NCBI GenBank assembly: GCA_021816695.1
Contig: JAKAXE010000008.1
Location: forward strand, 1 to 52,275
DNA length: 52,275 nucleotides
Source of the DNA: a bacterium
GTDB lineage: Bacteria > Chloroflexota > Dormibacteria > Aeolococcales > Bog-877
Direction: 5' to 3'
Below, piece after piece: positions 17,671 through 27,610 of this stretch. Position numbers and translations under genes: made by a program. The notes beneath the pieces were generated by a model that did not search any database, was not told the DNA's origin, and saw only the letters and a list, made by a program, of their open reading frames with translations. Numbering within the stretch: the stretch's first letter is position 1; every line of letters starts with the position of its first letter.

Positions 17671-19974
17671 GTGCGCAGTGTCGAGACGTTTGAGGTGCAG
17701 GCGGTGACGCCGGCGGCCGGAGATCCCGGCCGTGCAGAGGCGATGCCCAAGGTGGCCTACTTCTCGCCCGAGTTCGGGGTGAGCGAAGACCTCCCCCAGT
17801 ACTCGGGGGGCTTGGGGGTGCTGGCGGGTGACTACCTCAAGGTCGCCGCGGCCGAGGGGCGTCCCCTCGTGGGGGTCGGCCTCTTCTACCACCTGGGGTA
17901 CTTCCACCAGCGGCTCGGCCGAGAGGGCTGGCAGGAGGAGGTGTATGAGGAGCTCGACCCCGCTGGGCGCGGGCTGGAGCCGGTCCCGGGCCCCGGGATC
18001 GAGGTGGAGATGGGCAACCTCTCCGTACAAGCCCTGGTCTGGCGGCAATGGGTGGGAAGAGTCCCGCTTTACCTCCTGGACACCACCGGGGCGGGTAACT
18101 CCGAAGAGGCACGCCAGATCACCGACCGCCTCTACGGAGGCGACGTCGAGCACCGTCTCCTGCAAGAGATACTGCTGGGCGTCGGCGGGGTCCGGGCACT
18201 CCGGGCCGCTGGTGAGGAGCCGACCCTCTTCCACAGCAATGAGGGGCACGCCGGCTTTCTGGTCCTGGAGCGGCTGCGGGAGCTGGTCCAGGACCGAGGT
18301 CTGGGCTTCGACGAGGCCGTTGAGCTGGTTCGGGCAGGGACGGTCTTCACCACCCACACCCCGGTCCCGGCTGGCATCGACCACTTCCCACGGGAGTTGA
18401 TGGAACGGTACCTCGGCGGGTTCTGCGCCGACCTGGGAATCCCCCTGGACCGGCTGATGGCCCTCGGGCACCTCCCCGGTGAGGAGCCGGGGGCGCCGTT
18501 CAACATGGCGGTCTTCGGCCTGAGGATGTCCGGAAGGGCAAACGCGGTCTCCGAACTCCATCGAAAGGTCAGCCAGGAGATGTTCCGCCAGCTGTGGCCG
18601 GGGCTGGGCGCGAGCGAAATCCCCATCGCCGCGGTCACCAACGGCGTGGACGTGCGCTCCTGGGCCTCGCCGGAGGCGGCCGCCCTGCTGGACAGCCGGC
18701 TCGGGCCAAGCTGGGACCGGGCGGGCGAGGCGGACTTCTCCGAGCTCCTCTCGGTGCCCGGAGCCGAGCTCTGGGAGATGCGCCGGCCGGGTCGCCAAAG
18801 GCTGATCAGTGCAGTTCGGGAGAGGTTGCGCCACTCCCTGCGCAGGCAGGGTGTTCCGGATTCCGAGCTGGAGTGGACCGACCGGGCGCTGGACGAGGAC
18901 GCCATCCTGGTCGGGTTCGCCCGCCGGGTGGCGACCTACAAGCGGGGAAACCTGCTTTTCACCCAGCCCGAGCGGCTGCGGCGGCTGCTGCTCGATCCCC
19001 AGCGCCCGCTGCAGCTGGTGTTCGCCGGCAAGGCGCACCCCAAGGACGAGGAGGGCAAGCGCATCATCCAGCAGCTGGCCCAAGCCGCGGGGGATCTTGA
19101 ACTGCGCTCCCGCCTGGTCTTCCTCGAGGACTACGACCTGGCTCTGGCCCGGCTGATGTACCAGGGAGCCGACGTGTGGCTCAACACGCCAAGGCGCCCC
19201 ATGGAGGCCTGCGGCACCAGCGGGCAGAAGGCTGCCGTGAGCGGCGCCATCAACCTGTCCATCCTGGACGGCTGGTGGGACGAGGGATACCAGGAGGGCA
19301 ACGGGTTCGCCATCCCCTCGTTCGAGGACCAAACGGATCTAGCGACCAGGGATCAGCTGGAGGCCGAGGCGCTGTTCCAGCTTCTCGAGGACGAGGTGCT
19401 CGCAGCCTTCTACGACCGGGGGCCCGACGGGCGGCCGGAGAGATGGCTGGAGATCCTGCGGCGGTCAATGGCCACGGTGACACCCCTGGCGCTGGGATCG
19501 CGGATGCTCGAGGATTACGTGCGCCGCCTCTATCTGCCCGCGGCCACCTCCAGGGGGCTTTTGGAAGCGGGCGACGGGCGTGGCGCGCTGGCTCTGGCCG
19601 GGTTCCGGGCCCAGGTCCGCCGCAACTTCAGGAACGTCCGCCTGGCCGCTCGCAGCCGCCCAGCCGTCCCCGGAGGCGACCGGCTGGTGGAGGTCGTGGC
19701 AGAGCTCGGGGAACTTCGCCCACACCAGGTCGAGGTCCAGCTGCTGCACGGGCCGGTCACCGAGGACGGGCAGCTGGCGCCGGCCGCGGTGGAGACCATG
19801 CTCCTCGACCAGACCGCCTCCAACGGCCGCGCTCACTACCGGGCCCGGCTCTCCCCGATGGCGGCCGGACGGTACGGGTTCGCCGTCCGGGCCCTGGCCG
19901 CTCCGCCGCTCCCGGAGCCGGTTGCACCCGACTCGCCGGTGGTCATGGCGGAGCCTCTGCGCCTGCGTCGATGA
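17671..19974 (+). CDS. glgP: alpha-glucan phosphorylase (GlgP family, short form)
   Basis: AYFSPEFGVSEDLPQYSGGLGVLAGDYLK; FAGKAHPKDEEGKRIIQQL; VWLNTPRRPMEACGTSGQKAAVSGAINLSILDGWWDE; start 17671 GTG chosen because TAACCT lies 8 nt upstream. Confidence 0.93.
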   Translation: MRSVETFEVQAVTPAAGDPGRAEAMPKVAYFSPEFGVSEDLPQYSGGLGVLAGDYLKVAAAEGRPLVGVGLFYHLGYFHQRLGREGWQEEVYEELDPAGRGLEPVPGPGIEVEMGNLSVQALVWRQWVGRVPLYLLDTTGAGNSEEARQITDRLYGGDVEHRLLQEILLGVGGVRALRAAGEEPTLFHSNEGHAGFLVLERLRELVQDRGLGFDEAVELVRAGTVFTTHTPVPAGIDHFPRELMERYLGGFCADLGIPLDRLMALGHLPGEEPGAPFNMAVFGLRMSGRANAVSELHRKVSQEMFRQLWPGLGASEIPIAAVTNGVDVRSWASPEAAALLDSRLGPSWDRAGEADFSELLSVPGAELWEMRRPGRQRLISAVRERLRHSLRRQGVPDSELEWTDRALDEDAILVGFARRVATYKRGNLLFTQPERLRRLLLDPQRPLQLVFAGKAHPKDEEGKRIIQQLAQAAGDLELRSRLVFLEDYDLALARLMYQGADVWLNTPRRPMEACGTSGQKAAVSGAINLSILDGWWDEGYQEGNGFAIPSFEDQTDLATRDQLEAEALFQLLEDEVLAAFYDRGPDGRPERWLEILRRSMATVTPLALGSRMLEDYVRRLYLPAATSRGLLEAGDGRGALALAGFRAQVRRNFRNVRLAARSRPAVPGGDRLVEVVAELGELRPHQVEVQLLHGPVTEDGQLAPAAVETMLLDQTASNGRAHYRARLSPMAAGRYGFAVRALAAPPLPEPVAPDSPVVMAEPLRLRR

Positions 19975-21674
19975 GCCCGCCCCCCGCCCGGCGACTCCCA
20001 CTCCGCCCCCTCTGGCCGGAGTCTCCGGCCGAGCCGCCTGGGCGTGACCGGGTGGAGCTCTACACCCGGACCTTCCTGACCGTGCTGCGCTCCTCTGGCG
20101 AGGTGCGCGCCCGGGTCCTGGAACGGGCCCACCTGGAGATGGGGTCGTCGCTCCACCCGCTGGCGGAGTCGGACCAGATCGACACCGGGGCCCTCCTCTA
20201 TTCGCTGCAGCGGCTGCCGCCAGTGGTGCCCCACCTCGAGCGGGTGGTGATGGGACAGTCTCCCTCGGAGATGGTGGGCGGGGGAGGTTGGGTCCCGATG
20301 ACCGCTCCGGGACGCAGGCGGAGGTGGTGGTGGAGCCAGGAGAGCCGGACCCTGGCAGCGGCCCTGGCGAGCAGCTCAGACCTCGACGACCTTGTGCCGA
20401 TGCTGGTCGCGGTCCAGATCGAGTGGAACAAGGCTCACCGGCGGCTTCGCCGGGTAACCGGCGACCTTATGCGGGTGGCCCGGTCCCGCCTGGGGATAGG
20501 CGCTGACGACTGGGGCCGGTTGGAGGCCCTCTTCCGCGAGCGGATGCCGGAGTTCCTCGGCGAGGTCCGCCGCCGCCCGATGGATCTGCGTCTCAGGCTG
20601 GTCGGTGGGACGCAGGTCGGCTACGCTCGGGCGACGCGGGAGTGGTGGGGCCCGGTCGGCGAGGTCCTCACCCGGGAGGGGCTGCGCCAGCGGCCCCTGG
20701 TATTCGTGAGCAGCAACGCCCACTCCTTGGTCAACCTCCTGTCCGGTGTCGCCCGGCGCCATGAGAAGGAGATCCTGGCCTGGGCTGCGGGCTCTCCGGA
20801 CCACGAGCTGCGCGGACTGCTCGCGGAGAGCCGCTCGACCGGCTCCCAGATCTCCCGGGACAACCTGCTGTACTTCGCCGCTCGGATGTGGTTCGCGGCG
20901 CACCCGGAAGCCCGGGCCCGAAGGGCCGCGGAGGAGCGACTGGAGGGGATCTTCCACGTGGAGGCCAGGTCCGGCACCGCGGTCGCCGCCCAGGTCATGG
21001 TTCTGGACCGGCTCTCCTGGGAGCACCTCGACCCGCGCCTGGGGCTGGGGGCATCTCATGCGCCCGCGCTCGGTCGCGCTCCCCACGTGATCCTCAACAT
21101 CCAGTACCCGCTGGGGCTGGGCGCGTACCACACCCTCCGCCAGATCCTGGAGGCCACCGATCGGGTGGAGGGGGTATACGTCCTAGGCAAGGCCGCCACC
21201 CTGAACGCCGACGTCGGCGACGTCATGATCCCCGACGTGGTTCACGATGAGCACAGCTCCAACACCTACTGGGTGGACAATTGCTTCTCCTTCGGAACCG
21301 TCGCCCCGTATGTCACCTCGCGCTCGGTGCTGGACCGCCAGCGGGCGGTCTCGGTGCGCAGCACCTTCCTGCAGAACCGCGCCTATCTGGACTTCTACTA
21401 CCGCAACGCCTACACCGTGGTGGAGATGGAGAGCGGACCCTACCTGGGGGCGGTGTACGAGGCCGGGGACAGCTCTCGCTACCCCACCGGCGAGCAGGTG
21501 GACCTGACCCGCCCGGCGATGGACGTCGGCATCATCCACTACGCCTCGGACACCCCCTACACCCAGGCGAGGACCCTAGGCGCCAGGGGGCTCCGGTTCG
21601 AAGGGATGGAGGCGACCTACGCGGGAGCGCTGGCGATCGCGCACCGCGTGCTGCAGCGGGCGGAGGTGCTTTGA
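19971..21674 (+). CDS. conserved hypothetical with nucleoside phosphorylase-like C-terminal domain
   Basis: ATGA overlap with glgP stop; YVLGKAATLNADVGDVMIPDVVHDEHSSN and YTVVEMESGPYLGAVYEA resemble PNP/MTAN-fold motifs. Confidence 0.7.
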   Translation: MSPPPARRLPLRPLWPESPAEPPGRDRVELYTRTFLTVLRSSGEVRARVLERAHLEMGSSLHPLAESDQIDTGALLYSLQRLPPVVPHLERVVMGQSPSEMVGGGGWVPMTAPGRRRRWWWSQESRTLAAALASSSDLDDLVPMLVAVQIEWNKAHRRLRRVTGDLMRVARSRLGIGADDWGRLEALFRERMPEFLGEVRRRPMDLRLRLVGGTQVGYARATREWWGPVGEVLTREGLRQRPLVFVSSNAHSLVNLLSGVARRHEKEILAWAAGSPDHELRGLLAESRSTGSQISRDNLLYFAARMWFAAHPEARARRAAEERLEGIFHVEARSGTAVAAQVMVLDRLSWEHLDPRLGLGASHAPALGRAPHVILNIQYPLGLGAYHTLRQILEATDRVEGVYVLGKAATLNADVGDVMIPDVVHDEHSSNTYWVDNCFSFGTVAPYVTSRSVLDRQRAVSVRSTFLQNRAYLDFYYRNAYTVVEMESGPYLGAVYEAGDSSRYPTGEQVDLTRPAMDVGIIHYASDTPYTQARTLGARGLRFEGMEATYAGALAIAHRVLQRAEVL

Positions 21675-21675
21675 G

Positions 21676-21993
21676 ATGGCCAACTTGAGCAGTGAGCGCT
21701 GCCAGCCAGGGGCCCTGGCAGTCGCCGGGGAGGAGGCCGCTGAGCTGCTGACAGGCCTCAGCCCCGATTGGCGGTCAGAGGAGGGGCGGCTGCGGCGAGA
21801 GTACCGGCTCCGAGGGTTCGGGGAACCGGTGGCGCTGGCGGTCCGGATCGCTCTGCTGGCGGAACGGGAGGACCATCACCCCGAGCTGCGGCTGGGGTAC
21901 GGCCACCTGGAGGTGGAGCTCACCACGCACTCCGCCGGGGGACTCACTCGCAACGACTTCATCCTCGCGGCCAAGATCGACCAGCTGGGCTGA
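21676..21993 (+). CDS. pterin-4a-carbinolamine dehydratase
   Basis: EGRLRREYRLRGFGEPVALAVRIALLAEREDHHPELRLGYGHLEVELTTHSAGGLTRNDFILAAKID. Confidence 0.93.
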   Translation: MANLSSERCQPGALAVAGEEAAELLTGLSPDWRSEEGRLRREYRLRGFGEPVALAVRIALLAEREDHHPELRLGYGHLEVELTTHSAGGLTRNDFILAAKIDQLG

Positions 21994-22008
21994 GGGCGTC
22001 CCGCACCC

Positions 22009-22389
22009 TCATCCCACCTCGTCGTCGGCCTCGGGGGTGCTGGATCCCAGCAGCCTCGCCCTCCCCTCGTCGGGGGCGAACACCAGGCCGCAATCCGGGC
22101 ACTGCAGCTCGAGGTCGGCCTCCACCCCGGTGGGGGCCAGCAGCGTGACACCGCATCCCGGGCAGGTCAGCTCCTCCTCCAGGGGCACGGGGGACTGGCG
22201 CCGCAGGGCCCGCTCCGCCGCGGCCAGGTCCACCGCCACCGCTCCGCACATGGCGCAGGAAAAGGTCGCCACCTCCGTCTCATGTCGGAGGCAGTGGCCG
22301 GCCGAATCGACCAGCACCCTGCCGCCCAGCAATTCGAAGGCACCCCCAGGACAGGAGTTGGGGCAGACGAGGTGGCGTGCCCCAGCCAT
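22009..22389 (-). CDS. zinc-ribbon hypothetical protein
   Basis: Three Cys pairs: FSCAMCG, LTCPGCG, LQCPDCG; ORF trimmed to MAGARHLVCPN start at 22389. Confidence 0.6.
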   Translation of the reverse strand: MAGARHLVCPNSCPGGAFELLGGRVLVDSAGHCLRHETEVATFSCAMCGAVAVDLAAAERALRRQSPVPLEEELTCPGCGVTLLAPTGVEADLELQCPDCGLVFAPDEGRARLLGSSTPEADDEVG

Positions 22390-22394
22390 CCCCG

Positions 22395-23438
22395 TCAGCC
22401 CTCCCCAGAGCTGAACTCGGGCCGGTGCCAGCCCTGGGGACCCTCTCCGGCCGCCAGGATCTCCTCGTACATCTCGTCGAGGTCCTCGGCCCCCTCGAGT
22501 TCGGCCACCCGGGCCCGCAGCCGGGCCGCGCCAGCGCAGCCCTTGATGGCCCACACCACGAATTTGCGCGCCAGCCGCACTCCGCGCCGCTCCCCGTGGA
22601 ACTCCACCATCCGGTTCCAGTGCTCTCGGGCCAGGGTGAGCCGCTCCTGAAAGGTGGGCTCGGCCCCCGGGTCTCCCTGGCGGAGCTGGGCAACGGTCTG
22701 CCGCAGCAGGTGCCAGTCCCCCATCATCCCCCGGGCGATCACCACCCCGTCCACCACCCCAGCGCGGATCCGGCGCTCCACCTCACGGGGGTCGCGAACG
22801 TCCCCGGAACCGAGTACTGGGATGGCCTGCACCGCCTCCTTGACGCGGGCTATCTGCTCCCAGTCGGCGAATCCGGTGTATCGCTGGCAGCGGGTGCGAC
22901 CATGAACCGTGACCCCAGCCACCCCCACAGACTCCAGCACCCGCGCCAGCTCCGGAGCGTTGATGGTGTCGTGATCCCACCCCAGGCGCATCTTGGCGGT
23001 CACCGGGACCGGCACCGCCGAGACCATCGCCCCCAACACCTCCGCGGTGCGATCGATCTCGCGCGCCAGAGCCGCTCCGGAGCCGAGACGCACCACCTTG
23101 GGGACGGGGCAGCCGAGGTTCACGTCCACGATGTCGGCCCCCATGGCGACGCAGATCTGAGCGGCATCCGCCATCATCTTGGGGTCGTTGCCCACCAGCT
23201 GCGCAGCCACCGGGTGCTCGTCCGGGGCCAGGTCCAGGACCCGCTCCAGACTGTTCTCCGGCGCACGCACCAGGGCGGCGGCTGCGGTCATCTCGCTGCA
23301 GGTGAGGCCAGCCCCCAGCTCCCGAGCCATGGACCGGAAGGGACGATCGGTGATCCCAGCCATGGGGGCGATGAAGATCGGATTGGCAAGCTCCACGGAG
23401 CCGATGCGGAGGGAGCTGGCGCTGAGCGTGGCGGGCAA
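22395..23438 (-). CDS. dus: tRNA-dihydrouridine synthase
   Basis: NPIFIAPMAGITDRPFRSMARELGAGLTCSEM; DIVDVNLGCPVPKV; TVHGRTRCQRYTGFADW; GSGDVRDP. Confidence 0.95.
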   Translation of the reverse strand: MPATLSASSLRIGSVELANPIFIAPMAGITDRPFRSMARELGAGLTCSEMTAAAALVRAPENSLERVLDLAPDEHPVAAQLVGNDPKMMADAAQICVAMGADIVDVNLGCPVPKVVRLGSGAALAREIDRTAEVLGAMVSAVPVPVTAKMRLGWDHDTINAPELARVLESVGVAGVTVHGRTRCQRYTGFADWEQIARVKEAVQAIPVLGSGDVRDPREVERRIRAGVVDGVVIARGMMGDWHLLRQTVAQLRQGDPGAEPTFQERLTLAREHWNRMVEFHGERRGVRLARKFVVWAIKGCAGAARLRARVAELEGAEDLDEMYEEILAAGEGPQGWHRPEFSSGEG

Positions 23439-23539
23439 GACACACCGTCCTTGGGGTTGACTCTCTCCGGTCAGTATCTCCCACCCGCGACCCGGCTATA
23501 GTCCGGCTTGGCCGGACCGGCCCGATCTGAGGAGGGATC

Positions 23540-24307
23540 TTGGTGCTGCTGGCGCTGGACGCGGGCAACTCCAACCTTACGGTGGGGGTATTCGAGGAAA
23601 ACCGGCTCCTCGCCCACGGGCGTTTCGCCACCCACCGGGATGCCACCCCGGACGAGCTCGGAGGTCAGCTCCTGCAGCTGCTTGCCCACCGGGGCATCGC
23701 GCCTGAATTCCGCCAAGTGGCGATCAGCTGCGTGGTCCCTCCCCTGAACCAACCTCTGCGGGAGGCCAGCCGGGAGTACTTCCACCGCGAGCCGCTCCTG
23801 ATCGGGCCCGGGACCGTCACCGGGATGCGGGTCAAATACGACCCGCCGCGCGACGTGGGCGCAGATCGGATTGCCACCGCCGTGGGGGTGCGCCACCGCT
23901 ACGGGGCCCCGGCGATCATGGTCAGCTTTGGCACGGCGACGGTGTTCGATGCCATCGACCAAGGTGGGGACTATCTGGGCGGGGCGATCGCACCGGGTTT
24001 GCAGATGTCGGTGGATGCGCTGTTCGCGCGGGCCGCCAGGCTCCCTCGGGTCGACCTGGTGGCTCCGGAACGGGTCCTGGGAACCAACACCGTCTCATCC
24101 ATGCAGGCGGGGATCATGTTCGGGGCCGCAGCCCAGGCGGAGGGGCTGCTGCGCCGGATCCGGGCGGAGCTGGGAATGCCGGCACAGGTCGTCGCCACCG
24201 GGGGACTCGCCGAGCTGGTGGCGCCCATGGTGGACGGCGTCGACGTGATCGACCCCTTGGTGCTCCTGGAAGGCCTGCGGGTGCTGGCGGAGCTCAATCC
24301 CCAGTAG
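23540..24307 (+). CDS. coaX: type III pantothenate kinase
   Basis: LLALDAGNSNLTVGVFEENRL; VGADRIATAVGVRHRYGAPAIMVSFGTATVFDAI; GGAIAPGLQMSVDALFARAARLPRV. Confidence 0.95.
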   Translation: MVLLALDAGNSNLTVGVFEENRLLAHGRFATHRDATPDELGGQLLQLLAHRGIAPEFRQVAISCVVPPLNQPLREASREYFHREPLLIGPGTVTGMRVKYDPPRDVGADRIATAVGVRHRYGAPAIMVSFGTATVFDAIDQGGDYLGGAIAPGLQMSVDALFARAARLPRVDLVAPERVLGTNTVSSMQAGIMFGAAAQAEGLLRRIRAELGMPAQVVATGGLAELVAPMVDGVDVIDPLVLLEGLRVLAELNPQ

Positions 24308-24310
24308 GGC

Positions 24311-24343
24311 AAAAAAAAGGGCGCCCCCCGAAAGGGACGCCCC
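24311..24343 (-). terminator. Rho-independent terminator, minus orientation
   Basis: Minus strand GGGCGTCCC-TTTC-GGGGGGCGCCC followed by TTTTTTTT; convergent intergenic region. Confidence 0.85.
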
Positions 24344-24559
24344 GAGAGGGGGGGGCGACATGAATCCGGGGACCTGCCCCGGGGCACGCGGTTAGCCTAA
24401 CACCACCCACCTCCTGGAGCAAATTGCGAACTGGTGAAGGTCTCGCTACAGACTCGTGCGATCGGCGTCACTTGAGACGGCGTCACCCCGTTCCGGAACT
24501 GATCCCAGCGAGCACGGGCGGGCAAGAGCGGATCTGCCGCCCTAGACTGCCGGCCAGCC

Positions 24560-25357
24560 CTACCGCTTCTGGGCGAGCAGCGAGTAGCTGAGGGGCAGCC
24601 GGGGCCAACCGGGGGGCAGCCTCCAGACACCCGGCTCAGCGGCGACCAGCTGGGGGAAGCGGGCAAAGAAGATCTCGCTGCGTTCGCGGAGAAGGCGAAT
24701 CTCCAGCCCTGCCTGCGCCAAGCAGCTCACCACCTCCCCGAGAGGGTGGACCATCTCATGGGTCCGATTGCTCTTGGTGACTGCATCCGGGACCGCGTAG
24801 TCCCCCGGTTCATCCCACGAGGTGGCCTCAGGGTCGACGTAGTCCAACTCGAAGTTCGGCGTCTCCCCCATGCAATCGATGAGCGGATGGGACTCCACCA
24901 GATAGAGCAGCCCACCCGGTCGCAGCAGATGGTTCACGACCTCGGCCCAGGAGCTCAGGTCGGGCAGCCAGGGGAGCGCCCCCTTCCCGGTATAGACGAT
25001 GTCGAACTGCCGCTTCAGGGCGGAGGGAGCGTCCGCCACGCTGGACAAGGTGAACTGGGCTGTGACGCCGTCCTCCTCGGCCAACCGGCGGGCGGCGGCA
25101 ACCGCCCCCGGAGAGTAGTCGATGCCTGTGACCCGGGCTCCGAGCCGGGCCCAGGAGATGCTGTCCAGCCCGACGTGACATTGCAGGTGGAGGAGCTCCT
25201 TGCCCTCAACCTCGCCCAGCTCCTCCAGCTCGTACGGGAAGAGCGAGCTGCGACCGGCTTGGAATGAGGGCAGGTCGTAGAAATCGGAGCCCAGATGGAG
25301 CTCGACCCGCTCCTCCCACCAGGCGAGGTTATCTCGATCCCAGCTCTCGTCGACCAT
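24560..25357 (-). CDS. class I SAM-dependent methyltransferase
   Basis: EGKELLHLQCHVGLDSISWARLGARVTGIDYSPGAVAAARRLAEEDG; TAGCAT box 8 nt upstream of ATG. Confidence 0.9.
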   Translation of the reverse strand: MVDESWDRDNLAWWEERVELHLGSDFYDLPSFQAGRSSLFPYELEELGEVEGKELLHLQCHVGLDSISWARLGARVTGIDYSPGAVAAARRLAEEDGVTAQFTLSSVADAPSALKRQFDIVYTGKGALPWLPDLSSWAEVVNHLLRPGGLLYLVESHPLIDCMGETPNFELDYVDPEATSWDEPGDYAVPDAVTKSNRTHEMVHPLGEVVSCLAQAGLEIRLLRERSEIFFARFPQLVAAEPGVWRLPPGWPRLPLSYSLLAQKR

Positions 25358-25622
25358 GACCGGCCATGCTACCCGGGCCTAGAGGGCCCCGCTTTGGCGC
25401 CACGGCGGGTGAAGTCCAGCCTGAGGGGAGAGCGAGGCCCGGCCCCACCCACGCAGCCCTCCGGCCGGACCGCGACCCGGGGTCGATCGCCGCCCGGCAC
25501 CAAGGCTCGACTTGTCACTTGGGCACTAGTCGGGTAGACTTCCCATCCCGGCCCACGCCTCATGAAGACCTCGAAGGCGGGCCACAGACGCCGGCTGCGG
25601 CCGGCAGGGAGCCAGTACAAAG

Positions 25623-26087
25623 ATGCAGGACAAGCCAGTTCCCCTAACTCCCGACGGCCTGCGCCGCCTGCAGGAGGAGCTCGAGCACCTGGTCAGCCAG
25701 CGCCGCCCCGAGATCGCCCAGCGGATCAAGCACGCCAAGGAGTTCGGCGACCTGAGTGAGAACGCCGAATACGAGGATGCCAAGAACGAGCAGGGCTTCG
25801 TCGAGGGCCGGATCCTGACCCTGGAGCAGATGATCCGCAACGCCAGCCTGATCGGCGAGGCAGCCGCGGACGGTTCGGTCCGACTCGGTTCCACAGTGAC
25901 CGTCCAGGACGAGTTCGGCACCAGCAGCTACACGATCGTCGGGCCTGCGGAGGCAGACGCGGCCTCCGGCAGGATCTCCCTGGAGTCGCCGGTGGGCAAG
26001 GCCCTCATCGGCCGCGAACCGGGAGAGGAGGTGGAGGTGGAGACTCCCGGCGGCGCCCGGCGGGTGCGGATCCTAGAGCTGGCGTGA
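25623..26087 (+). CDS. greA: transcription elongation factor GreA
   Basis: RRPEIAQRIKHAKEFGDLSENAEYEDAKNEQGFVEGRI; SPVGKALIGREPGEEVEVETPGG. Confidence 0.97.
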   Translation: MQDKPVPLTPDGLRRLQEELEHLVSQRRPEIAQRIKHAKEFGDLSENAEYEDAKNEQGFVEGRILTLEQMIRNASLIGEAAADGSVRLGSTVTVQDEFGTSSYTIVGPAEADAASGRISLESPVGKALIGREPGEEVEVETPGGARRVRILELA

Positions 26088-27568
26088 CCGAGGAGCCACC
26101 GGCCGCGGGTGGCTCCCTGGCCCAGATCCTGGAGGAGCGCAGGCGCAAGGCCGCCCTCCTGACAGCGTCCGGCGTGCGGCCATGGGGCGTCGACTTCACC
26201 CCCGACCACAGCTGCAAGGAGGCGGCCGAAATGGCGCCGTCCGAGGAGGGAGTCAAGGGAGCGCGGGTCGCGGTGGCGGGCCGGATCCTCCGCCTCAGGC
26301 CCAGCGGTGGGATCACCTTCGCCGACATCTTCGACGCCAGCGGGCGGCTGCAGCTGCTGGCCTCGGCCGATGGGGCCGATCCGAAGCTGGTGCAGCGGCT
26401 GGAGGAGATGGACCTGGGCGACATAGTCGGCGCCCAGGGCGTGCTTATCAGAACCAGACGCGGTGAGCCATCCCTGGAGCTGTCGGGCCTCTTACTGCTG
26501 GCCAAAGCGCTCCGACCGCCGGCGGGCAAGCACACCGGGGTGGTGGACACCGAGCTTCGCTACCGCCGCCGCTACCTGGACCTGCTCACCACCCCAGAGC
26601 ACCGGGTCGCCTTCCGGCAGCGATCCGCGGTGATCGGAGCACTGCGCCGGACCCTGGACGAGCGGGGGTTCCTGGAAGTGGAGACCCCCGTCCTCCAGCC
26701 CATCCCTGGAGGTGGGGAGGCCCGCCCCTTCAGCACCCACCACAACTCCCTTGGGATAGACCTCTACCTGCGCATCGCCCTGGAGCTGTATTTGAAGCGG
26801 CTGCTGGTGGCGGGCTTCGAGCGCGTGTACGAGGTGGGGCGCGTCTTCCGCAACGAGGGGCTCTCCCCGCGCCACAATCCCGAGTTCACCCTCCTGGAGG
26901 CCTATCAGGCCTACGCGGACCGAGCCTCGATGATGGCCCTCTGCGAAGGCCTGGTGGCTGGCGCGGCAGCGGCAGCAGCTGCCGCCGGACCGCTCTCTGA
27001 GTCCGCCCGGGACCTCAACCCCCCGTTTCCCCGCAGAACCATGGTTGACCTGGTCGGCGCCCGGCTGGGAGTGGACCCGCTCTCGCTCTGGGCCGAGCCC
27101 GGCGAACTGGCCGCGACGGCTCGGGCAGCCGGTGCGACCGGGCCCCTCCCGGACACATCGGGTGAGCTGCTCTTCGCGCTCTACGAGCAGTTGGTGGAAC
27201 CCACTATAGAGGCCCCGACGTTCGTCACCGACTACCCGGTCGAGGTCTCCCCGCTGGCCCGCCGCTCCGCCGATCCGCGCTTCTGCGAGCGGTTCGAACT
27301 GGTGGTCCGAGGGCGTGAGCTGGCCAACGCCTTCTCCGAGCTCAACGACCCGGTGGAGCAGCGACGCCGCTTCGAGGACCAGGCCCGGCGCCGAGCTCTC
27401 GGCAACCTCGAGGTGCCGCCGTTCGACGAGGACTTTGTCGAGGCGCTGGAGCATGGCATGCCCCCTGCCGGGGGGATCGGGCTCGGGGTGGACCGGCTGG
27501 TGATGCTCCTGGTGGGGGCGCCCAGCATCCGCGACGTGGTCCTCTTCCCCACGCTGCGCCCGGAGTAG
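26084..27568 (+). CDS. lysS: lysyl-tRNA synthetase (class II)
   Basis: RYRRRYLDLLTTPEHRVAFRQRSAVIGALRRTLDERGFLEVETPVLQPIPGGGEARPFSTHHNSLGIDLYLRIALELYLKRLLVAGFERVYEVGRVFRNEG; GIGLGVDRLVMLL. Confidence 0.97.
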   Translation: MTEEPPAAGGSLAQILEERRRKAALLTASGVRPWGVDFTPDHSCKEAAEMAPSEEGVKGARVAVAGRILRLRPSGGITFADIFDASGRLQLLASADGADPKLVQRLEEMDLGDIVGAQGVLIRTRRGEPSLELSGLLLLAKALRPPAGKHTGVVDTELRYRRRYLDLLTTPEHRVAFRQRSAVIGALRRTLDERGFLEVETPVLQPIPGGGEARPFSTHHNSLGIDLYLRIALELYLKRLLVAGFERVYEVGRVFRNEGLSPRHNPEFTLLEAYQAYADRASMMALCEGLVAGAAAAAAAAGPLSESARDLNPPFPRRTMVDLVGARLGVDPLSLWAEPGELAATARAAGATGPLPDTSGELLFALYEQLVEPTIEAPTFVTDYPVEVSPLARRSADPRFCERFELVVRGRELANAFSELNDPVEQRRRFEDQARRRALGNLEVPPFDEDFVEALEHGMPPAGGIGLGVDRLVMLLVGAPSIRDVVLFPTLRPE

Positions 27569-27570
27569 CC

Positions 27571-27590
27571 GGGTGGGCTGAGCCCACCCC
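27571..27590. other. intergenic inverted repeat GGGTGGGCTGAGCCCACCC between lysS and serS
   Basis: Perfect 9-bp dyad GGGTGGGCT/AGCCCACCC; possible terminator or attenuator hairpin. Confidence 0.4.
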
Positions 27591-27610
27591 GGTTGCGTAA
27601 CCTAGAACCC

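Noticed and set aside
19176-19970. Upstream extension of ORF 19176..21674 inside glgP
   Set aside because: Out-of-frame overlap with conserved GlgP C-terminus; ATG at 19971 is the coupled start
27571-27610. T-box riboswitch between lysS and serS
   Set aside because: Only about 40 bp, with no specifier loop or T-box sequence, and a leaderless serS promoter is present
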